Below, piece by piece: positions 52,805 to 61,715 of a DNA stretch of 64,000 nt. Made by a program: the position numbers and the translations under genes. Source of the DNA: Flavobacterium frigidimaris (GTDB lineage: Bacteria; Bacteroidota; Bacteroidia; Flavobacteriales; Flavobacteriaceae); assembly GCA_900129595.1 (NCBI GenBank), contig FQWG01000019.1, positions 52,589 to 116,588 of the forward strand. Reading direction: 5' to 3'. The notes under the pieces were generated by a model, which was not told the origin of the DNA, did no database searches, and saw only the letters and a program-made list of their open reading frames with translations. The first letter of the stretch is position 1; every line of letters starts with the position of its first letter.

Positions 52805-53111
52805 GTTTTATTTGTAATTTAGATGATTATAAGAGTATTGCTTGGTTTTTTAACATTTAGAGTTCGTTTTTTTTAGTAAGAAAAAGCTATTTTTGATTGA
52901 AAAATGTATAAAAAATAATTTCGCAACTTTTTAAGAAGATATCAAAGGAATGTTTGAATATTTACTAAAACGTTGTAATTTTCCCATTAATCGCCCCGTT
53001 TTTTGTTTTATCTAAAAAATGATGTCAGCAAATTAATGAGATATTTTTTAAATCGACGTTAAATTTCGGTCAATTAAATTAAAAAAAGTTTTTTTATTTA
53101 AACTAAACGTA

Positions 53112-53119
53112 TAAATTTG
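53112..53119 (+). promoter_or_regulatory. -7 box (TAAATTTG) before exbB
   Basis: An exact TAnnTTTG match 64 nt before the exbB start, in an A/T-rich gap of 379 nt (52805-53183) where I see no gene. No clear -33 TTG; a T tract lies at the right distance. Confidence 0.45.
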
Positions 53120-53183
53120 CTCCTCTACAAGTTAAATATAACTAAAAAATAAAAATTATTTAAAACTATTAAAATTAAAAAAA

Positions 53184-54008
53184 ATGGCAAACGTTAAAGT
53201 TAAAAAAGAAAGCACTTCAAATGGAGGAGGAATGATTACAGGAATCATTATTGTTGCGTGTATTTTAGTTGGGGTGTTTATTTGGAAAGTAATTATGGGA
53301 GATGCTTCTAACTTCGAAGGAGGTAATCCAGAAACAGGTCACCCGATCAATACATTAGGTCAAGTATATAAAGGAGGTTTTATTGTACCGGTATTATTAG
53401 GTATGTTTTTAATGGTTGTTGTTTTTTCTATTGAAAGATTTATCGTTATCGGTAAAGCTGCTGGTAAAGCTAACTTAGATGCATTTATGAAAAGTGTACA
53501 AGGAAGTATTAAAGAAGGAAACATTGAAGCTGCTATTGCTGCATGTGACAAACAACAAGGTTCAGTTGCAAATGCAATTAAATCTGCTTTGGTAAAATAC
53601 CAAGATGTTAAAAAAGAAGGATTCAACAGTGAGGAAGCTGCAGAAGTAATCCACAAAGAAATCGAAGAGGCAACTTCATTAGAAATGCCAATGTTAGAAA
53701 AAAACATGACTATTATCTCTTCTTTAGTATCATTAGGAACTTTAGGTGGATTATTAGGAACTGTATCAGGTATGATTAAAGCGTTTGGTGCGTTAGCTTC
53801 TGCTGGAACTCCAGATCAGGCTGCTCTTGCAACAGGTATTTCTGAAGCACTTATCAACACTGCAACAGGTATCTCTACTTCAATCTTAGCGATCGTTTCT
53901 TATAACTTCTTTACAGCTAAAATTGATGATTTAACTTACTCTATCGATGAGGCTGGTGTTACTATCGTAAACACTTACAGAAGATTCAGAGGAAGTTTGA
54001 AACAATAA
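53184..54008 (+). CDS. exbB: MotA/TolQ/ExbB proton channel protein
   Basis: An inner-membrane stator subunit, 274 aa, with predicted helices near 17-37, 68-88, 178-200 and 220-242. Signature motifs are LGTLGGLLGTVSGMIKAF (about 184-201) and ALINTATGISTSILAI (about 223-238), the proton-channel helices. With ExbD it converts proton motive force into TonB movement for outer-membrane transport. First gene of a seven-gene collinear cluster running to 58947. Confidence 0.94.
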   Translation: MANVKVKKESTSNGGGMITGIIIVACILVGVFIWKVIMGDASNFEGGNPETGHPINTLGQVYKGGFIVPVLLGMFLMVVVFSIERFIVIGKAAGKANLDAFMKSVQGSIKEGNIEAAIAACDKQQGSVANAIKSALVKYQDVKKEGFNSEEAAEVIHKEIEEATSLEMPMLEKNMTIISSLVSLGTLGGLLGTVSGMIKAFGALASAGTPDQAALATGISEALINTATGISTSILAIVSYNFFTAKIDDLTYSIDEAGVTIVNTYRRFRGSLKQ

Positions 54009-54064
54009 TTAATTTTTGATTAGTATTAATTATAATTAATTATATCAAAATAAAATAAAAGATA

Positions 54065-54691
54065 ATGGCTAAAATAAAAATGAAAAAAAAGTCAACATCG
54101 ACAGATATGACTGCCATGTGTGATGTTGCGTTCCTTTTACTTACGTTCTTTATTTTGACCGCTACTGCTAAAGTGCCAGAAGCACTTCCTGTAGATATGC
54201 CTTCTTCTGTTGCTCAAACTAAATTACCTGATACGGATTTAGCAATCATCACAATAGGAAAAGGTGCAGATGGGAAAAGCAAAGTGTTTTTTGACATTAA
54301 AGGAAGAGAGATTCGTAAAAGAACTCTTGAAGGAATGGGAGCAAAATACGGTGTTACTTTCTCAGAAGATGATAAAACTAAATTTGCATTAATGGATGAC
54401 TTTGGTGTTCCGTTAGCTAATTTGAAACAAATCATCGACATGAAAGCGGCTGATAGAACAAAAGCAAACCAACCTGGTGTTCCAATCGATTCATTAGATA
54501 ATCAATTAAAAGACTGGCTTTTGATTTCAAGAAGAGCTGCGATTGATATTGATGATAAAGAATTGAAAATTGCAATAAAAGGTGATGCTAAAGAAGAATA
54601 TCCACAAATCAAAAAGATCATGGATATCTTGCAAGATCAAAAAATCAATTCCTTTAACTTAGTTACAGGTATGAGAGGAAGAGACTTTTAA
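54065..54691 (+). CDS. exbD: ExbD/TolR family protein (first copy)
   Basis: A 208-aa single-pass protein. The helix TDMTAMCDVAFLLLTFFILT contains the conserved Asp19 that carries the proton. The periplasmic part is longer than that of enteric ExbD (about 140 aa), as is common in Bacteroidota. It is paired with a second ExbD gene downstream. Confidence 0.93.
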   Translation: MAKIKMKKKSTSTDMTAMCDVAFLLLTFFILTATAKVPEALPVDMPSSVAQTKLPDTDLAIITIGKGADGKSKVFFDIKGREIRKRTLEGMGAKYGVTFSEDDKTKFALMDDFGVPLANLKQIIDMKAADRTKANQPGVPIDSLDNQLKDWLLISRRAAIDIDDKELKIAIKGDAKEEYPQIKKIMDILQDQKINSFNLVTGMRGRDF

Positions 54692-54711
54692 TTTAAAAAA
54701 TATACACTAAA

Positions 54712-55269
54712 ATGGCTGAATTAAATACCGGCGACGGTGGAGGCGGAAAAGGTGGTAAAGTAAGAAGTAAAAAGCAGAATTCTAAAGTCGATTTAACGGC
54801 AATGGTGGATTTAGCATTCTTATTGATCACATTCTTTATGTTGACCACATCGTTGTCAAAACCTCAATCGATGGATTTGTCTCTGCCAGATAAAGATCCA
54901 GATCCTAATAAAAAAGAGGATACGAAAGTAGATGAGAATCGTACAATGACGGTTATGCTTGGCGAGGATAATAAAATGGTTTATTACATGGGATTGCTTG
55001 CAACTCCTAAAGTTGGACCTAAAGATATCGCTTATGGTAAAGACGGAATTCGTAGAGAATTATTGACTCAGAAGAAGGCAGTTTTAGCTTATTCTACAGC
55101 TTTAGGGAAACCTAAAAATGGAATTATAGTTATTATCAAGCCAACTAAAAAATCAAATTACCGTAATTTGGTTGATATTTTGGATGAGATGGCGATTTCA
55201 GGAGTAGAGACTTATGCTATTGTTCCTGAGTTTAGTCCGGAAGAGACGAAATTGATAGATAAAAAATAA
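54712..55269 (+). CDS. exbD: ExbD/TolR family protein (second copy)
   Basis: A 185-aa paralog with the transmembrane motif VDLTAMVDLAFLLITFFMLT, including the proton-carrying Asp, preceded by a Gly/Lys-rich N-terminus. Two different ExbD chains next to one ExbB suggest a heteromeric stator. It ends 36 nt before tonB. Confidence 0.93.
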   Translation: MAELNTGDGGGGKGGKVRSKKQNSKVDLTAMVDLAFLLITFFMLTTSLSKPQSMDLSLPDKDPDPNKKEDTKVDENRTMTVMLGEDNKMVYYMGLLATPKVGPKDIAYGKDGIRRELLTQKKAVLAYSTALGKPKNGIIVIIKPTKKSNYRNLVDILDEMAISGVETYAIVPEFSPEETKLIDKK

Positions 55270-55305
55270 GAGCAATCTTGTTTTAATCCTTAATAATCAA
55301 GAAAA

Positions 55306-56106
55306 ATGAAATTAGATATAATTAAAAATCAGTGGCTTGATATCGTATTCGAAGGACGTAATAAGATATATGGTGCATATGAGTTAAGAAAAGCGAACCG
55401 TAGTACGACCGTAAAGGCACTTATCATTGGTTCGGTTATTTTTAGCCTTGCTGTTGCTGCCCCTCTTATTGCAAGCTTGTTACCAGATTCTGAAGAAGAG
55501 GTAGTGAATAATGATATTAAAATTGCGACAGTAAAAATTGTCCCTAAAAAGGAGGAAATTAAGCCAAACCAACCGCCACCACCGCCACCGCCACCAAAAG
55601 TGGATCAGGTGAAGTTTGTGAAACCAGTGGTTGCTAAAGCAAATGAGATTACTGAAGATCCACCAAAAATTGTGGATCTTAAAGATAAAAAAGTAGGTAA
55701 CGAAACTATCAAAGGAGATCCGGATGCAGTTTTAACTGTAGATGAGCCAGTTGGTAAAGGTCCAGTTACTGAAATCATTCAAGAAGATAATAATGTTTAT
55801 AATACTGCTGGTATCGAGGTAAAACCAGATTTCCCTGGTGGTATTGAAAAATTCTACAAATTCGTAGGAAACAATTATAAGACTCCTGAAGAGGAAGGTT
55901 TAAAAGGTAAAGTTTACGTTACTTTTGTAGTTGAAAAAGACGGTTCATTGACCGACATTAAAGTTTTAAGGGATATCGGTTACGGTACAGGAGCAGAAGC
56001 AATTCGTGTTCTTAAAAAATGTCCAAAATGGACTCCCGGCGAGCAAAATGGTAAAAAAGTTAGGGTTCTTTACTCTCTTCCTATTACTATTCAATCTGCA
56101 GAATAA
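55306..56106 (+). CDS. tonB: TonB family energy transducer
   Basis: A 266-aa protein with one transmembrane helix (about 38-58), a Pro-rich spacer including eight consecutive prolines (about 89-96), and a C-terminal TonB domain (about 178-264, KGKVYVTFVVEKDGSLTDIK and CPKWTPGEQNGKKVRV) that contacts TonB boxes of outer-membrane receptors. Its TAA overlaps the next start (TAATG). Confidence 0.94.
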   Translation: MKLDIIKNQWLDIVFEGRNKIYGAYELRKANRSTTVKALIIGSVIFSLAVAAPLIASLLPDSEEEVVNNDIKIATVKIVPKKEEIKPNQPPPPPPPPKVDQVKFVKPVVAKANEITEDPPKIVDLKDKKVGNETIKGDPDAVLTVDEPVGKGPVTEIIQEDNNVYNTAGIEVKPDFPGGIEKFYKFVGNNYKTPEEEGLKGKVYVTFVVEKDGSLTDIKVLRDIGYGTGAEAIRVLKKCPKWTPGEQNGKKVRVLYSLPITIQSAE

Positions 56107-56336
56107 TGTTAAAAGATATGCTTAATAATATTCAGAAGAAATCGCTCAAAGAGCGATTTCTTCTTGTTTTAGGAATACTGTTTTTTTTAATATATCTTGT
56201 ACTCGGTTTAATGATTATGTTTTGGAAAAAGCTTCCTTTAGATATGGAGCCTAAATACAGATATGCTTTTGGTGGATTGCTGATAGTGTATTCGGCAATT
56301 CGTTTCTTGAGATTAATAAATTCAAACGCAGAATAA
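56106..56336 (+). CDS. Small two-helix membrane protein of the TonB operon
   Basis: A 76-aa protein with hydrophobic helices at about 17-40 and 51-70. It starts on the last base of the tonB stop codon and its own TAA overlaps the following ATG, so it is translationally linked on both sides. No named family is recognised. The fixed position suggests a role with the ExbB/ExbD/TonB complex. Confidence 0.7.
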   Translation: MLKDMLNNIQKKSLKERFLLVLGILFFLIYLVLGLMIMFWKKLPLDMEPKYRYAFGGLLIVYSAIRFLRLINSNAE

Positions 56337-57262
56337 TGATGTTAAAATATAGTAAAGTTGTGGGTTTGATCGTTTTTGTTTTTTTGTTTGCCATGTGCAA
56401 CCAAAAAAGTAAAAATGAATCTGATAAAGAAACAATTTTAAAAGGATCAATGGATATTACTGTCGACGAAACAATTAAACCTATCGTTGATGATCAGGTC
56501 GCTGTTTTTGAAGGTACATATTATGGTTCTAAAATTAATGTTACGCCTAAATCAGAATCTGAATTGATAAATGATTTATTGAATCAGAGAGCTAAAGTGG
56601 CGGTTACAGCCAGAAATCTTACAGAAGAGGAATTGGCAAGATTTAAAAAAAGTAAAATTAATCCAAGAGTTACGCCTTTTGCAACTGATGCTATTGCTTT
56701 TATTTCGAACAAAGGCAATAATGATACATTAATTGCGTTGAAAACGGTAATTGATTTTATGCAGGGAAAAACTGTTTCAGGATTTGAAGGTCTTGTGTTT
56801 GATAATCCGAACTCAAGTACGGTTCGTTACATGAAAGAATTGGCAAAAGTAAAAGATATCCCTGCTAAAGGTGTTTTTTCTTTTAAAACTAACGATGAAG
56901 TTATTAAATTCGTATCTGAGAATGATGGAATGATCGGAGTTGTTGGGGTGAACTGGCTTTCACAGCCTTCGCCAAAGATGGCCGATGTCATCAAAAAAAT
57001 TAATGTTTTGGCTGTAAAAGGCCTGAATGATAATAAGTATTACAGCCCGACTCAAAATGACCTTGCTGAAATGAAATATCCTTTGGCACGTGATTTGTTT
57101 ATTATAAATTGTCAGGGTTATACTGGTTTAGGAATGGGTTTTGCATCATTTATATCAGGAGATATTGGTCAGCGCATAGTCCTTAAATCTGGATTATTAC
57201 CTGTAAGGACTCCGGGAAGGAACCTTAAAATTAGAAATCAAATTATTAACGATAAAGAATAA
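56336..57262 (+). CDS. PstS-like substrate-binding lipoprotein
   Basis: A 308-aa protein with a type II signal peptide ending FAMC, so it is predicted to be a lipoprotein. The body matches the PstS-like periplasmic-binding superfamily: KGSMDITVDETIKPIVDDQV, AVTARNLTEEELARFK, PFATDAIAFISNK and the SSTVRYMKE segment near the phosphate-type ligand site. No Pst permease is near. The location inside the TonB operon suggests a sensing or chaperone role instead of classical ABC uptake. Two adjacent ATGs (56336, 56339) are equally possible. Confidence 0.85.
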   Translation: MMLKYSKVVGLIVFVFLFAMCNQKSKNESDKETILKGSMDITVDETIKPIVDDQVAVFEGTYYGSKINVTPKSESELINDLLNQRAKVAVTARNLTEEELARFKKSKINPRVTPFATDAIAFISNKGNNDTLIALKTVIDFMQGKTVSGFEGLVFDNPNSSTVRYMKELAKVKDIPAKGVFSFKTNDEVIKFVSENDGMIGVVGVNWLSQPSPKMADVIKKINVLAVKGLNDNKYYSPTQNDLAEMKYPLARDLFIINCQGYTGLGMGFASFISGDIGQRIVLKSGLLPVRTPGRNLKIRNQIINDKE

Positions 57263-57279
57263 ATTAATTACAATTAAAG

Positions 57280-58947
57280 ATGAATAAATTTAAAATTTTT
57301 AGTCTTGCCTTAGTTGCTTCAGCTACTGTTGTAAAAGCGCAAGATATCAAAGAAGCTAAAAAAGCAATCGATGCTGAACAATTTCAAAAAGCAAAGTCAT
57401 TGCTTAAATCAATCATCAATGCAAAACCTTCAGACGGAGAAGCTAATTTTGTTTTAGGTAATGTATATTTAAATCAGTCTATTGTTGATTCTGCTAAAAT
57501 TTATTACACAAATGGATTGCAGGCATCTGATAAGAAAAACCTAAATTATATTGGGTTGGGTCAGATAGATCTTGATAGCAAAAATGCTGCTGCAGCCCAG
57601 GCTAATTTTGGTTTGGCTACAAAAGATATGAAACGTAAAGATGTAGAGGAGTTTATTTACATTGGTAGAGCTTATATCAACTCAACTAGTCCTGATTATA
57701 CTGCTGCAATTGCTGTGTTGAAACGTGCGTTAGTATTGGAGCCGCAAAACGCAACTGCTCTTTTAACAATTGGTGATGCTTATTATGGTTCAAGTAATCA
57801 AAATGATGCTTACAAAGCTTACCGTGATGCATTTACTGCTGATCCAACACTTTTGAGAGCTAAAATGCAATTAGGTGTTTTATTAAAAGGAGCGAAGTCC
57901 TATGAAGAAGCAATTAAATCATTCAATGAAGTTATTGCGATAAATCCTAATTATGGTCCGGTTTACAGAGAATTAGCTGAGACATATTACAAATGGGGAA
58001 GAAATAAGTCGTCTACCGCTAAAGTTAATTTGCAAAATGCAATTACCAATTACGAGAAGTATTTAAGTCTTACAGATTACTCTTTAGATTCTAAAATGCG
58101 TCATGCAGATTTCTTAATCTTAGTAAAAGATTATAAAACTCTTGAAACTGTAGCGAATAAAATGATTGCTGAGGATAAAGTTAATCCAAGAATCTACAGA
58201 TATTTAGGATATGCTGCTTACGAAAACGGAAATGTTGATGTGGCAATTAAGTCTATTGAAGATTTTATGAAAGTACCTTCAAATAAAGTAATCGGTAGAG
58301 ATTATTTATATTTAGGTTTATCAAAAATTAAAAAAGGTACTAATGCTGAAGGTATTGTAGATCAGGCTGCTTTTGATGCAGGTATTGCTGATGTTAAAAA
58401 AGCAATTGAATTAGAGCCTTTAGTAGTTGAAGAGCTTGCTGATTTAGGAAAAGCTTTGTTTGGTAAAAAACAATTTGCACAAGCGGCTGCTGTTTTTGAA
58501 CTTGCTGTTGATAACAAAGAATCTAAAAATTATTTAGATGATAATGTTTATTATGGTATCTCACTTTATTATGCTAATGCAAATAAAAAAGATGGTGCTC
58601 CGGATGCTGCTGCTTTAGGAAAAGCAGAGATTGCTTTTGACAGAGTTTTAGAGGCTTCTCCAACTTATGATGAAGCTTACTTATACAAAGGTAGAATCAA
58701 CAACTTGTTAGAAAAAGATGATTTGATTATCAAAAACTATGAAGAGTATGTGACAAGAACAACTGCTAAAGGTGCTGAGGAATTGGCAAAACCTGCGACA
58801 GTTAAAAAAATAGTAGAAGCTTACAACAGTATTGGCGCTAGTTATGCTAATACAGATAAAGCTAAAGCTGTTGAATATTTCAATAAAACTTTAGTTTTAG
58901 ATCCTGCAAATGCTTATGCTGCGCAATCTGTAAAAGCTTTAAAATAA
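57280..58947 (+). CDS. Secreted tetratricopeptide repeat protein
   Basis: A 555-aa protein with a signal peptide (about 1-20, SATVVKAQ) and TPR-like helical repeats over most of its length, for example AKSLLKSIINAKPSDGEANF (about 37-56), YEEAIKSFNEVIAINPNYGP (about 208-227) and KAVEYFNKTLVLDPANAYAA near the end. It is the last gene of the exbB-tonB cluster, ahead of a terminator, and probably serves as a periplasmic scaffold. Confidence 0.85.
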   Translation: MNKFKIFSLALVASATVVKAQDIKEAKKAIDAEQFQKAKSLLKSIINAKPSDGEANFVLGNVYLNQSIVDSAKIYYTNGLQASDKKNLNYIGLGQIDLDSKNAAAAQANFGLATKDMKRKDVEEFIYIGRAYINSTSPDYTAAIAVLKRALVLEPQNATALLTIGDAYYGSSNQNDAYKAYRDAFTADPTLLRAKMQLGVLLKGAKSYEEAIKSFNEVIAINPNYGPVYRELAETYYKWGRNKSSTAKVNLQNAITNYEKYLSLTDYSLDSKMRHADFLILVKDYKTLETVANKMIAEDKVNPRIYRYLGYAAYENGNVDVAIKSIEDFMKVPSNKVIGRDYLYLGLSKIKKGTNAEGIVDQAAFDAGIADVKKAIELEPLVVEELADLGKALFGKKQFAQAAAVFELAVDNKESKNYLDDNVYYGISLYYANANKKDGAPDAAALGKAEIAFDRVLEASPTYDEAYLYKGRINNLLEKDDLIIKNYEEYVTRTTAKGAEELAKPATVKKIVEAYNSIGASYANTDKAKAVEYFNKTLVLDPANAYAAQSVKALK

Positions 58948-58973
58948 TATAAGATCTCTTATTAAATAGAAAG

Positions 58974-59005
58974 CCGATAGTTCTTTAGGACTATCGGTTT
59001 TTTTT
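58974..59005 (+). terminator. Terminator of the exbB-tonB operon
   Basis: CCGATAGT (58974-58981) pairs with ACTATCGG (58990-58997), 8-nt loop, followed by eight T. The end of the T tract also forms the -33 box of the next promoter. Confidence 0.88.
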
Positions 59006-59031
59006 GTTCCGTATTTAATTGACTATCTTTG
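59003..59031 (+). promoter_or_regulatory. Putative queE promoter overlapping the upstream terminator
   Basis: TTTG (59003-59006), a 17-nt spacer and an exact TATCTTTG (59024-59031). The predicted start near 59038 leaves an 11-nt leader before the ATG. Confidence 0.6.
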
Positions 59032-59048
59032 CACTTTAAAATATAATA

Positions 59049-59681
59049 ATGTTATCAAAAGAAATACAGTTAGAAGTAAATAAGGGAGCTATGTTGCCTT
59101 TAATGGAAGAATTTTATACCATTCAGGGAGAAGGCTTTCACACAGGGACTGCTGCTTACTTTATACGAATTGGAGGTTGTGATGTAGGGTGCCACTGGTG
59201 TGATGTGAAGGAAAGTTGGAATGCAGAATTACATCCGCCAACGAGTGTTGATTTAATTGTAAATAATGCCGCAAGTTCAGCAGATACTGTTGTAATAACA
59301 GGAGGGGAGCCTCTTACCTGGGATATGAGTTTATTGACTCAGGAATTAAAAAACAGAAATTTAAAAGTTCACATAGAAACTTCCGGAGCATATCCGTTAA
59401 CAGGTATTTGGGATTGGATTTGTCTTTCTCCGAAAAAAAATAAACTCCCAACACAGACTGTTTATGATAATGCACACGAGCTAAAAGTGATTATCTATAA
59501 TAAGCACGATTTTATTTTTGCAGAAGAACAAGCAGAGTTGGTAAATGATAATGCTATTTTGTTTCTTCAGCCCGAATGGAGTAAAAAAGAAGAAATGACA
59601 CCGCTAATTGTAGATTATGTAATGAATAATCCAAAGTGGAGAGTTTCATTACAGACTCATAAATATTTGAATATTCCTTAA
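59049..59681 (+). CDS. queE: 7-carboxy-7-deazaguanine synthase
   Basis: A radical SAM enzyme that contracts 6-carboxytetrahydropterin to 7-carboxy-7-deazaguanine in preQ0/queuosine synthesis. In its 210 aa the [4Fe-4S] ligands are Cys44, Cys48 and Cys51 in CDVGCHWC (CX3CX2C), followed by TGGEPLTW for SAM binding. The N-terminal EEFYTIQGEGFHTGT is characteristic of the family. It complements queA at 33.3 kb. Confidence 0.95.
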   Translation: MLSKEIQLEVNKGAMLPLMEEFYTIQGEGFHTGTAAYFIRIGGCDVGCHWCDVKESWNAELHPPTSVDLIVNNAASSADTVVITGGEPLTWDMSLLTQELKNRNLKVHIETSGAYPLTGIWDWICLSPKKNKLPTQTVYDNAHELKVIIYNKHDFIFAEEQAELVNDNAILFLQPEWSKKEEMTPLIVDYVMNNPKWRVSLQTHKYLNIP

Positions 59682-59688
59682 AGTATAT

Positions 59689-59718
59689 AAAAAATCTCTT
59701 CTTTTGAAGAGATTTTTT
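59689..59718. terminator. Bidirectional terminator between queE and the DinB-like gene
   Basis: AAAAAATCTCTTC (59689-59701) and GAAGAGATTTTTT (59706-59718) are perfect complements with a 4-nt loop, serving convergent genes. Confidence 0.88.
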
Positions 59719-59765
59719 GTTTGTGGTAAATAATACACAGTGTGTAAAAAAGAAACGCATTTTGT

Positions 59766-60311
59766 CTACGTCCAGTTCTTGCGTTTTTTTAAAGTTGTAA
59801 TATGTGCCAGATGATGATTTGCGTGCCACGCATAAGTTCCTATCAATTGTTTTATTTTATATTCTGAATTATTTTCAGGATGAATAAAAGACTTTTGGAG
59901 ATCTGTGTTAGATAAATTTCTCGGGATAAAAGTCAAGCGGTAATGTAATCCTTCCAGTAGAGTTAATGTAGGTTGAATGGGCATGTTTAAATTATCCGGT
60001 AATTCAGACCATAAAGTTTCATCGTATGGTTTTATTACTGGATTGTTTTCGGTCAGAGCCCATTTTATTCTGATATAACAATTCATATGACTCTCGGCAC
60101 AATGATGAATCACTTGTCGGACTGTCCATCCGTCTGGTCGATACGGTGTGTTTAATTGTTCTTCTGTCAGATGAAGTGTCTCTTTTTTTAATCTTTCAGG
60201 AAAAGATTCAATTTCGTCAATTTTTGCTGAAAGATGTTGGGGGGTAAATTCAGTTGGGAATTCAAATTTCCCGATAGGATATTTTAATTTTTCTAAATCT
60301 GTTGCAGTCAT
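59766..60311 (-). CDS. DinB/YfiT-like putative metal-dependent hydrolase or thiol transferase
   Basis: A 181-aa four-helix-bundle protein of the YfiT/DinB group. The start LKYPIGKFEFPTEFTPQHLS, RPDGWTVRQVIHHCAESHMN (about 59-78, with a metal-ligand His) and the C-terminal YAWHANHHLAHI (about 162-173, with two further His) form the usual three-His metal site. Relatives include bacillithiol transferases; the substrate here is unknown. The downstream neighbour on the other strand is queE. Confidence 0.88.
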   Translation of the reverse strand: MTATDLEKLKYPIGKFEFPTEFTPQHLSAKIDEIESFPERLKKETLHLTEEQLNTPYRPDGWTVRQVIHHCAESHMNCYIRIKWALTENNPVIKPYDETLWSELPDNLNMPIQPTLTLLEGLHYRLTFIPRNLSNTDLQKSFIHPENNSEYKIKQLIGTYAWHANHHLAHITTLKKRKNWT

Positions 60312-60328
60312 GATAGTTTGATTTTCTT

Positions 60329-61036
60329 TTAAATTGAAAGTCGGGCAAGATAATCATAATGTTCTCCTTCTAAAATAAGCTCGCATTTTAGTCCATTTGC
60401 AATAGCTCCATTCTGAAGCGTGTTGTAGTCCAGGTACAACCAGTCAAAAGGTTCTTCTTTTTCTCCTTTATAAGAAATGTTAAAAACCAACTCTCCATAA
60501 TAATCATTATTCGAAGGAATCCATTTTCCACCGTCTTCATCCTCGTCGAACATATAAATAATATCCGAACTGTCTAGTAAAATTTGCCCGCCTGGATTTA
60601 AAAGCGATTTTAGCTTGGTTAGGAATTTATTACAGTTCTCTAATTTGCCAAAAATACCAACGCCATTCATTAATAAGATAATCGTATCAAATTTTTCACC
60701 TTCAAAATCAAGTATGTTTTGAACTTTTGCATTTTTAACGCCGCGAAGTTTACAGGTTTCAATCGCTTTTGCTGAAATATCTATTGATGTAACATCCAAA
60801 TTGCGGTCATTTTGTAAAGATAAACTATGACTTCCCGCACCACAGCCCACATCTAATGTTTTTCCAGTGGCTAATTGTAATGCTTTTTGCTCAATTTTGG
60901 GCATTTCATTGTGAGAACGAAATAAATAGTCAACGCTCATTTCGTCTTCTTCAGAAATTGTGGTTTCTGTAATGATATCTTCCGGCGAATTATTGGTTTG
61001 AAAATCGAACATCGCTTTTCCAAATAGATCTTTCAT
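60329..61036 (-). CDS. Class I SAM-dependent methyltransferase
   Basis: A 235-aa protein with motif I TLDVGCGAGSHSLSL, motif II VTSIDISAKAIETC and the later FDTIILLMNGVGIFG/LLNPGGQILLDSS blocks of Rossmann-fold methyltransferases. The substrate is not evident. The stop lies 17 nt before the DinB-like gene on the same strand, suggesting cotranscription. A TTG five codons further out (61051) is in frame, but ATG 61036 is preferred. Confidence 0.88.
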   Translation of the reverse strand: MKDLFGKAMFDFQTNNSPEDIITETTISEEDEMSVDYLFRSHNEMPKIEQKALQLATGKTLDVGCGAGSHSLSLQNDRNLDVTSIDISAKAIETCKLRGVKNAKVQNILDFEGEKFDTIILLMNGVGIFGKLENCNKFLTKLKSLLNPGGQILLDSSDIIYMFDEDEDGGKWIPSNNDYYGELVFNISYKGEKEEPFDWLYLDYNTLQNGAIANGLKCELILEGEHYDYLARLSI

Positions 61037-61079
61037 CGTATTTTGTTTCAAAGTTTAAGGTTTCAAGTTTAAAGTTGTT

Positions 61080-61087
61080 TAATTTTG
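61080..61087 (+). promoter_or_regulatory. -7 box (TAATTTTG) before the YkgJ-type gene
   Basis: An exact TAnnTTTG match 23 nt before the TTG start at 61111. The upstream region is made of GTTTCAAG-type repeats, with no clear TTG at the proper distance. Confidence 0.4.
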
Positions 61088-61110
61088 CAAATCAACTTTA
61101 AAAAGTAAAC

Positions 61111-61605
61111 TTGAAACAAATTTTAAATAACTTAAATAAGTTAGCCAAAGATAAGCATATCGAAAACAAAAAGTATTTTGATAAGCTGAAAAAGAAACAG
61201 CCTAAAAATTTAGATTACGTCATGCAGGATTTGCATGATGCTGAATTTAAAAAGACAGATTGTTTGCAATGCGCTAATTGTTGTAAAACGACAGGGCCAT
61301 TATTTACTTTGGCAGATATCGAAAGAATCTCAAAATCTTTCAGACAAAAGCCTCAGCAGTTCATCGAGCAGTATCTCAGAATTGATGAAGATAAGGATTA
61401 TGTTTTGCAAAGTGTTCCCTGTACTTTTTTGGATAATGAGAATTATTGTATGATTTACGATGTTCGTCCTAAAGCCTGCAGAGAGTTTCCGCATACAGAT
61501 CGTAAAAAGTTTAATCAGATTACGGATATCACTTTAAAAAATGTTGCGATTTGTCCTGCTGCATACAATATAGTAGAGGAAATGAAAAAGAAACTTCCTT
61601 TGTAG
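61111..61605 (+). CDS. YkgJ family cysteine cluster protein (TTG start)
   Basis: A 164-aa protein with Cys-rich motifs DCLQCANCCKTTGP (about 50-63), VPCTFLDNENYCMIYDVRPKAC (about 102-123, written here as separate ligands C104, C113, C123) and AICPAAY. This is the CxxCxxCC type YkgJ/UPF0153 layout, probably binding zinc or Fe-S; function unknown. The first in-frame start is TTG at 61111; the next ATG (residue 38) would remove the conserved helical N-terminus MKQILNNLNKLAKDKHIENK. I therefore take TTG as the start. Confidence 0.82.
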   Translation: MKQILNNLNKLAKDKHIENKKYFDKLKKKQPKNLDYVMQDLHDAEFKKTDCLQCANCCKTTGPLFTLADIERISKSFRQKPQQFIEQYLRIDEDKDYVLQSVPCTFLDNENYCMIYDVRPKACREFPHTDRKKFNQITDITLKNVAICPAAYNIVEEMKKKLPL

Positions 61606-61636
61606 GGCTAAAAAATGTAATTGTTTTTAGAAGCAA

Positions 61637-61666
61637 TTCGTTTTTACTTTTTAAAATGTATTTTTG
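61637..61666 (+). promoter_or_regulatory. Putative promoter of the permease gene
   Basis: TTCG (61637-61640, one mismatch to TTTG), an 18-nt spacer and an exact TATTTTTG (61659-61666). The leader to the TTG start would be about 43 nt. Confidence 0.45.
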
Positions 61667-61715
61667 ATTAACATCAGAAAAAAATATTATAATTATAACA
61701 AAAGACAACTGAAAT

